Shown one piece after another: positions 59,181-64,000 of a stretch of 64,000 nucleotides of DNA (positions within the stretch are counted from its first letter, which is position 1; the number at the start of each line of letters is the position of its first letter). Made by a program: the position numbers and the translations under genes. Below the pieces are notes generated by a model. The model was not told the DNA's origin. It made no database searches and saw only the letters and a program-made list of their open reading frames with translations. Source of the stretch: Cardiocondyla obscurior (taxonomy: Eukaryota; Arthropoda; Insecta; Hymenoptera; Formicidae); assembly GCF_019399895.1 (NCBI RefSeq), contig NC_091883.1, positions 4,568,377-4,632,376 on the forward strand, written 5' to 3'.

Positions 59181-60220
59181 TTGCATGACCACCTATTTTC
59201 CCCTTTTAGGCAGGGTTAAACTGATGCTGTGAGACTGATAGTTTTTAATTAATCGTAAAGTATTTATTTATCGCCTTGGCACCGAATGAACGAGCCTCAT
59301 GTAGATTTCCATTCGCAGGAGAAATCCCGTTGCTTTTAATTCCGCACGATGTGCATCTCTCGCGATAAGATACTCTTGAACAATTTTGCATCTTGAACTT
59401 TAGCTAAGCTTAAGAATCTCCGATAAGATACTAGAAGAATAATAAAGATGCGGTAAAAAAAAAAAAAAAAAGAATAAAGAAAAGGAAAAGAAATTAAACG
59501 ATGAAGCGCATGTATATAGAATCTGAAAAAGTAAAAGAAAACGAGAGAAAAAGAGAGTAAAAATGAAAGCAAGACTCTGTTCGATGCGGCACCAAGGCGA
59601 TCAAGAACACCTTTTTTATCCCTTTAAGGCAGGGTGCAAAACAACTCGATATAACGCTTACGATTAAACGTTATTGAAGAATAGCGCGTGTGATCCGCGC
59701 GTATCTCGAACGAATACGCGCGCACGCCTATGGCCCTGATGCAATGAGGATTTAGACGAGCACTGTGGCATGACTAACTTATACATCCCTTTTAGGCAGG
59801 GTGAGAAATATATGTTATAGAAATAGCTTCGGCGTAGAATATAACTGGCCCGTTATTAGAGTTAAAGGAAAAAAAAAATAAAAACCTACTCACGCACGCG
59901 TCGCTGTGCGATTTAAGCTCACCCGGAGTACCCGGGTTACGTGCTCCACGTGCGAATGGTCGTCAATAATAAGTGATCTGGCCGACGTGAAAAATCCCGG
60001 ATTGATTAACGGCCGAGAGAAGGAAAGTCTCTTCTCCCGCCGACGTGATCCGTCTGTTACGAATAAAAAAAAAAAAAAAATTCGACAGCAGGCTACTCGC
60101 TTTATCATTGCGACCGCGCGCGGAACGCGTTGTATTTGATAAGCTATACATCTTAACTCGAGCGTCAAGTATATGTTCGCGCTATTGCATGACTCTCTAC
60201 ACGTCCCTTTTAGGCAGGGT
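59181..60220 (+). repeat. Four dispersed copies of a 16-bp motif CCCTTTTAGGCAGGGT
   Basis: Copies end at about 59201-59216, 59620-59635 (CCCTTTAAGGCAGGGT), 59787-59802 and 60205-60220. Three are preceded about 15-25 bases upstream by GCATGAC (59183, 59768, 60187). Each is self-complementary (CCCT with AGGG) and also reads as a 3' splice site, pyrimidines then AG before GCAGGG. The third has TGACTAAC, a good branch-point match. Sequence between copies is not obviously repeated. I do not recognise the element. Confidence 0.75.
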
Positions 60221-62984
60221 TCAAACCGTTAATTGGAAGACCCCACAGATTTCTACAACGTAGAAGTTTGCAATATACGTTGACGAATAAAGGAACTCAC
60301 CATTTTGATCTGCATGCGCGTGTAAGCATACTCTCTCGTATCTTCTTCCCAGTCCGCGATATCCCGGTTTCCCTTGTTCTCTTCTCTTTAAAGGGTACGT
60401 CTGATTCTGTGGAAGGTGAGTAAAAAGGCGCTCGCAAACCGGACAACTAGTATGTATATTTTTGCATTATAATAATCTCGTTATACATAAACGTTATTAC
60501 AATATAGAAACATAAACTTCTTCTTTTTTTTCTTTTTTTTTTTTCTTTTTAATAATATTTCATCCATTGTAACGTCTCACAACGCCTTGCTATGATACAC
60601 ACCTCGTGGTCGAGATTATTATATTACTACTACAATCCCGTGAAATCTCGTCAGCGTGCCCGGAATACTCCACTCGCGTGACTCTCCTCCTTGAATAAAA
60701 CACGCGTGCCTCGCGTGCGAGAGCGGCAAGATGAAACTTGCACACAGCTTTTTGTCCCGCTTGTTATTTAAGCGCACGCACGTCGCCCAATTTTACCGAA
60801 AAAAAAAGAAACTCCCCGGCGGATTAATTCACGTATATTTTAATCGTGTCGAGACCGCAAACTCGATTTTTTTATTCAATACGCATTTACGTAGAGATTG
60901 ATCTCGCGTCGTGAAAAATTGAGGAACTCAATGATCGGTTCGGTACACGGAATATACTCTGGCGAATGTTTAAAGATGTGTATAAACTTCGCGAACTTAC
61001 ACAATGATTGCGAGATTTCGTCGGTGACGTATGTTGTTGGCATGTTATTTTTGCAGCGACTGATTTGTTTATGAATGTTCGCGTTCCCTGTTCGTTCACT
61101 GTTCGTTTGGTGTTCGTTCGCAAAGTGTATACACACCTTAACAATTTTTGATACAATAGAAGGCTGAAAAAACAGCGACAAGTCCTTTCTTCCTACGGGA
61201 AAGAATTGTACGAACGCGAGATTTTTCAATTTCAAGGAGTTCGATAACATTGAGCCGTGTGTCTCTCTCAAAAATCCCTCAACCTGCGAATCTCTCGTTC
61301 GCATTAGCGGTAGTACCTGTAACTGTAGACGCGAAGCTTTGTAGTTGAAATTTTGTACGTTTTATCGGTGCCTCATTTCTTTTTTTTCTTTTTTTTTTCT
61401 TTTTTTTTATTTTATTATTGCGAACACATTTTTACCGCCGACGAATGCACGCAGTTACCGGCGCAATATCGAAGCTACAAAGTGAGAAGCAATGAGAAGC
61501 ACGAGAGTCATTTTTGCTCAACGATTCCGAGCGCGATCCAACGATCGCGAAACAATTCGCTTCTTCCCGAGTAAAGGTTCCCTTCGTGCTCTTGCTCGTG
61601 TAACGAGCCGCAAATTCAGAAAAATGCTTGCTCTCGTAAAAATGCGCGCACAAACGATCGTACCCACGTCGGCACTATGATTGTCGAACGGAATCGGAGC
61701 GCGCGTGACGAAGACAAGCGCCGGCTTGGCACACGCAGCATCCAACATCTCGCGGGCGAAGGAGAGCTTTAATTTTCCTTTAAAGCACGACATCGATCCT
61801 CGGCAAAGGGAAGAGGGTCGTCGTTAATCGTCACGCAAGTCGGCGTGAATTGGTACCGTGCCTTCATTCGGTGGTATCATAGTGTCGTAGGAAATAAAAA
61901 CGCGACCAGCGCCAGACATTTCTCCCTTCGAATATCTCTGTATTATCTCCGTTTAGTTCTCGACAAAGTTTCTAACGTCCACTAAATGCGCGTACACTTG
62001 TCGAACTCGATTCGCCCTCGCGGGAGCTAAACTACCCGAGGTAAAGCCGCGAGCGCGCGTGTATTAAGCTACTTAATTAGCTCGCTGATTAAGCGGATCT
62101 CTCGCGTTAGGCCAAGTGATCTCTCGAAAGCGTATGCAAAAGTGAAGACGGGAAAGTGCCGGCTCGTCGCGAGAGCCGGGTTTAGTGAAAAAAGATTCCC
62201 GTACGCTACGTAACGCCTATCAAGTGGCCTTAGAAATTAGTAGTTACAGGTAAAAAAGGGGGAGTCGTTATAGAAAAGATTTTTCACTCAACGCGTAGCG
62301 AATTATTGCATTTTCCGGTCGCCGAGACGATCGACGGCCGAGAACTATAGCCGAGATTCTACGGGCGGGAGATCTACGGCCGTGAGCTGCTTCAAGATTC
62401 TCTACGTTAATTAACTACGTTAATGTTTGTCAGTGAGATCGCCTGCGTCGTCTTCTAACGTAACAACTTCTGTGGCTTGCTCGAACAGGAGTATTGTAAC
62501 GAGGACGATTCGGCAGCTCGAAAGTGATAGTTAATCTCGGAGTCGCGAACGAAAAAACGCTTCGTATCTCTGTTTTGGAAGAAAACGCCTCGAGCTTGCC
62601 GAATACATCGATAAAAACGTAAATGAATTAACTCGGCGTTGAGCTAGGGGCATTAAAAATTTCGAGAGAGGAGGACATCTTTGACGACCGGGACCTATTG
62701 CTGTCTCACTCTTTTTACGCGGTCGTCTCTTTCTATCCAAGGGCCGAAGTCTGTAAAGGGCACACTTCAGTCTAGTTGCGGAGCCTCGGGCGTGCGGACG
62801 TGTTGCTAATCGCTCCGCAATCTCGCGTATTTTCGATTGCGGATAGGGAAGTGTCGCATACGAGTATGTGTCGACGTTGTCGAGTCGGGAACGGACAATC
62901 ATTTTTTGCACACCTGAGTTACGCCACATGTCGTTTTGTGTTTAGTTTCGTCCTCTGAAAAAGTGTACCGGAACGACAAGGTTA
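60221..62984. other. CpG-moderate region without a supported gene
   Basis: Mixed composition with several T-rich runs (60526-60550, 61378-61410). A minus-strand frame at 60876-61304 (142 codons) and others have no known domain. From about 61680 CpG density rises steadily towards the promoter of the next gene. Confidence 0.5.
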
Positions 62985-64000
62985 AATGGCGGGTGCAGCG
63001 CAACACACCGAGCGTCCGACGTCACGCTCCGCCTCGAGCCTTTCCGGCTTCCATCATTCTTCGGCAGGTTCCGGTAATCACGCCACCGTCAGAGTGAGAG
63101 GTCCGCACATCGTCCGTCTCTCTTCGTCGCGGCCGCGATTCTCGTCTCGTCTCGTCTCCAGGAAGTGAATTTGGAAGAACGTGGGACAGTTAAAGTGCAC
63201 GAGGAACATTTACGCACGCGGCCCGTCTCGTTCGCTGCATGGAGTAAGGACTCGGACGTTCATTCTGTCGACGAGAATATAAAAGTGACTCTTGGACAAT
63301 GGACAACGTTTTACGCCGTAGCCAGTGCCTTTTGACAATTCGAGGAAGGACCCAGCGTCGTGGAAGTGAGCTACGAATATCCAGAGTGCAAAAATCTACA
63401 ACGAATGATCGTCCGTCGCGTTTATTTAATTTCAATCGTAAAAAAATCGCCGCGATGTTCCACCGTCATTATTTCGGTTTTCCGGTCGTTCGTCTCGCGA
63501 GTGATTGTGATAGTGATTATAAAAAAAAAAGCAGAGCAGTGTAAAATAGTGTAAAGTGCCACAACATGTCAGGATTATCTAGCAACTGCACGGAAGGATG
63601 GACAGGAACAACAGGAAAAACAGGAAGGACAGGAAGGACGGAAGGACGAAAGACAACCTAACCTATAACCTAACCGGAAAATAAAGGTAAGTGAACCAGC
63701 AACACGCCATCGGCCGTAGATTACTTAATTATCCTACAGAAATTAACGTAATTAATTAATATCCGAATCTAAAAACGCCCGCGCACGGTTTCTTCTAGTT
63801 TAGAAAAAAACCTACGCGTCCAAATAAATTATCGGTAATCTCTAACTTACATTTTTATGCGATGCACATCGCGAAAAATCGGCGGACTACTTTCGCCGAT
63901 TTAATTGCGCGACGCGAACGTGCCTGCTGATAACTGATCTCGGTTCCCTTTTGCGGCGATAAACAATTGTTCGCGTGCGATCGGTCGAGCGGTCAAGCCC
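62985..64000 (+). promoter_or_regulatory. Probable promoter and 5' untranslated exon of a gene running off the right edge
   Basis: A CpG-rich region with a TATA-like TATAAAA at 63278-63284 leads to a purine-rich block (GGAAGGA repeats, 63592-63650), a CCTAACCTATAACCTAACC stretch at 63656-63674 and a strong donor (AAAG then GTAAGTG) at 63687. This looks like an untranslated first exon ending at 63686, with the coding exons beyond the window. Short ATG frames here (60 codons at 62986) are not convincing. Confidence 0.45.

Noticed and set aside
60213..60230. tRNA-like B box (GGGTTCAAACC)
   Set aside because: Present in only one of four motif copies, with no A box or cloverleaf upstream.
60876..61304. 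142-codon minus-strand frame
   Set aside because: No domain and lies in non-coding, moderately GC-rich DNA.

Overview
This is a eukaryotic nuclear window with short AT-rich introns, GT-AG splicing and CpG-rich promoter patches between AT-rich gene bodies. The proteins are clearly insect-like. I think a hymenopteran, probably an ant, is most likely from the base composition and protein style, but that is an inference. All gene models below were built by hand from splice sites and reading phase. Every complete model closes in frame to a stop, which is strong internal support.

Layout: (1) 0.1-2.3 kb, minus strand: an unrecognised acidic protein with a near-identical 368-bp tandem duplication that creates an extra in-frame exon. 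(2) 2.3-8.6 kb: no gene seen. (3) 8.6-15.7 kb, plus strand: striatin (Cka) and a LysM-domain protein. (4) 17.3-23.1 kb, minus strand: a RING-less RNF180-like protein, TRAPPC3 and lebercilin. (5) 23.7-24.7 kb: three tandem units of a repeat that looks like paired mini-exons. (6) 25.2-30.2 kb, minus strand: mitochondrial ABCB7, with intronless SETD4 nested in its first intron. (7) 31.4-38.5 kb, plus strand: PDSS2, NUDCD1 and RagC/D. (8) 39.1-44.1 kb, minus strand: an orphan two-exon C-terminus and gamma-tubulin complex component 5. (9) 44.3-48.1 kb: a repeat complex flanked by direct repeats, holding satellites, a foldback element and one minus-strand copy of the mini-exon repeat. (10) 51.4-53.3 kb, minus strand: a TSPAN13/31-type tetraspanin with two alternative last exons. 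(11) 54.4 kb: another mini-exon repeat copy. (12) 56.6-58.2 kb, plus strand: a Tret1-like sugar transporter. (13) 59.2-60.2 kb: four copies of a 16-bp hairpin/3'-splice-site-like motif. (14) 62.9-64 kb: the probable promoter and 5' untranslated exon of a gene running off the right edge.

Most genes are housekeeping: STRIPAK signalling, TRAPP trafficking, mitochondrial Fe-S export, ubiquinone side-chain synthesis, amino-acid sensing by Rag GTPase, microtubule nucleation and ciliary lebercilin. They are not an operon and share no single pathway, although ABCB7 and PDSS2 are divergent mitochondrial genes on one intergenic region. The most unusual material is the dispersed mini-exon repeat family. 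It has five clear copies at three loci on both strands, each with splice-like borders, complementary sequence across the intron, and in two copies a complete tiny arginine-rich reading frame.
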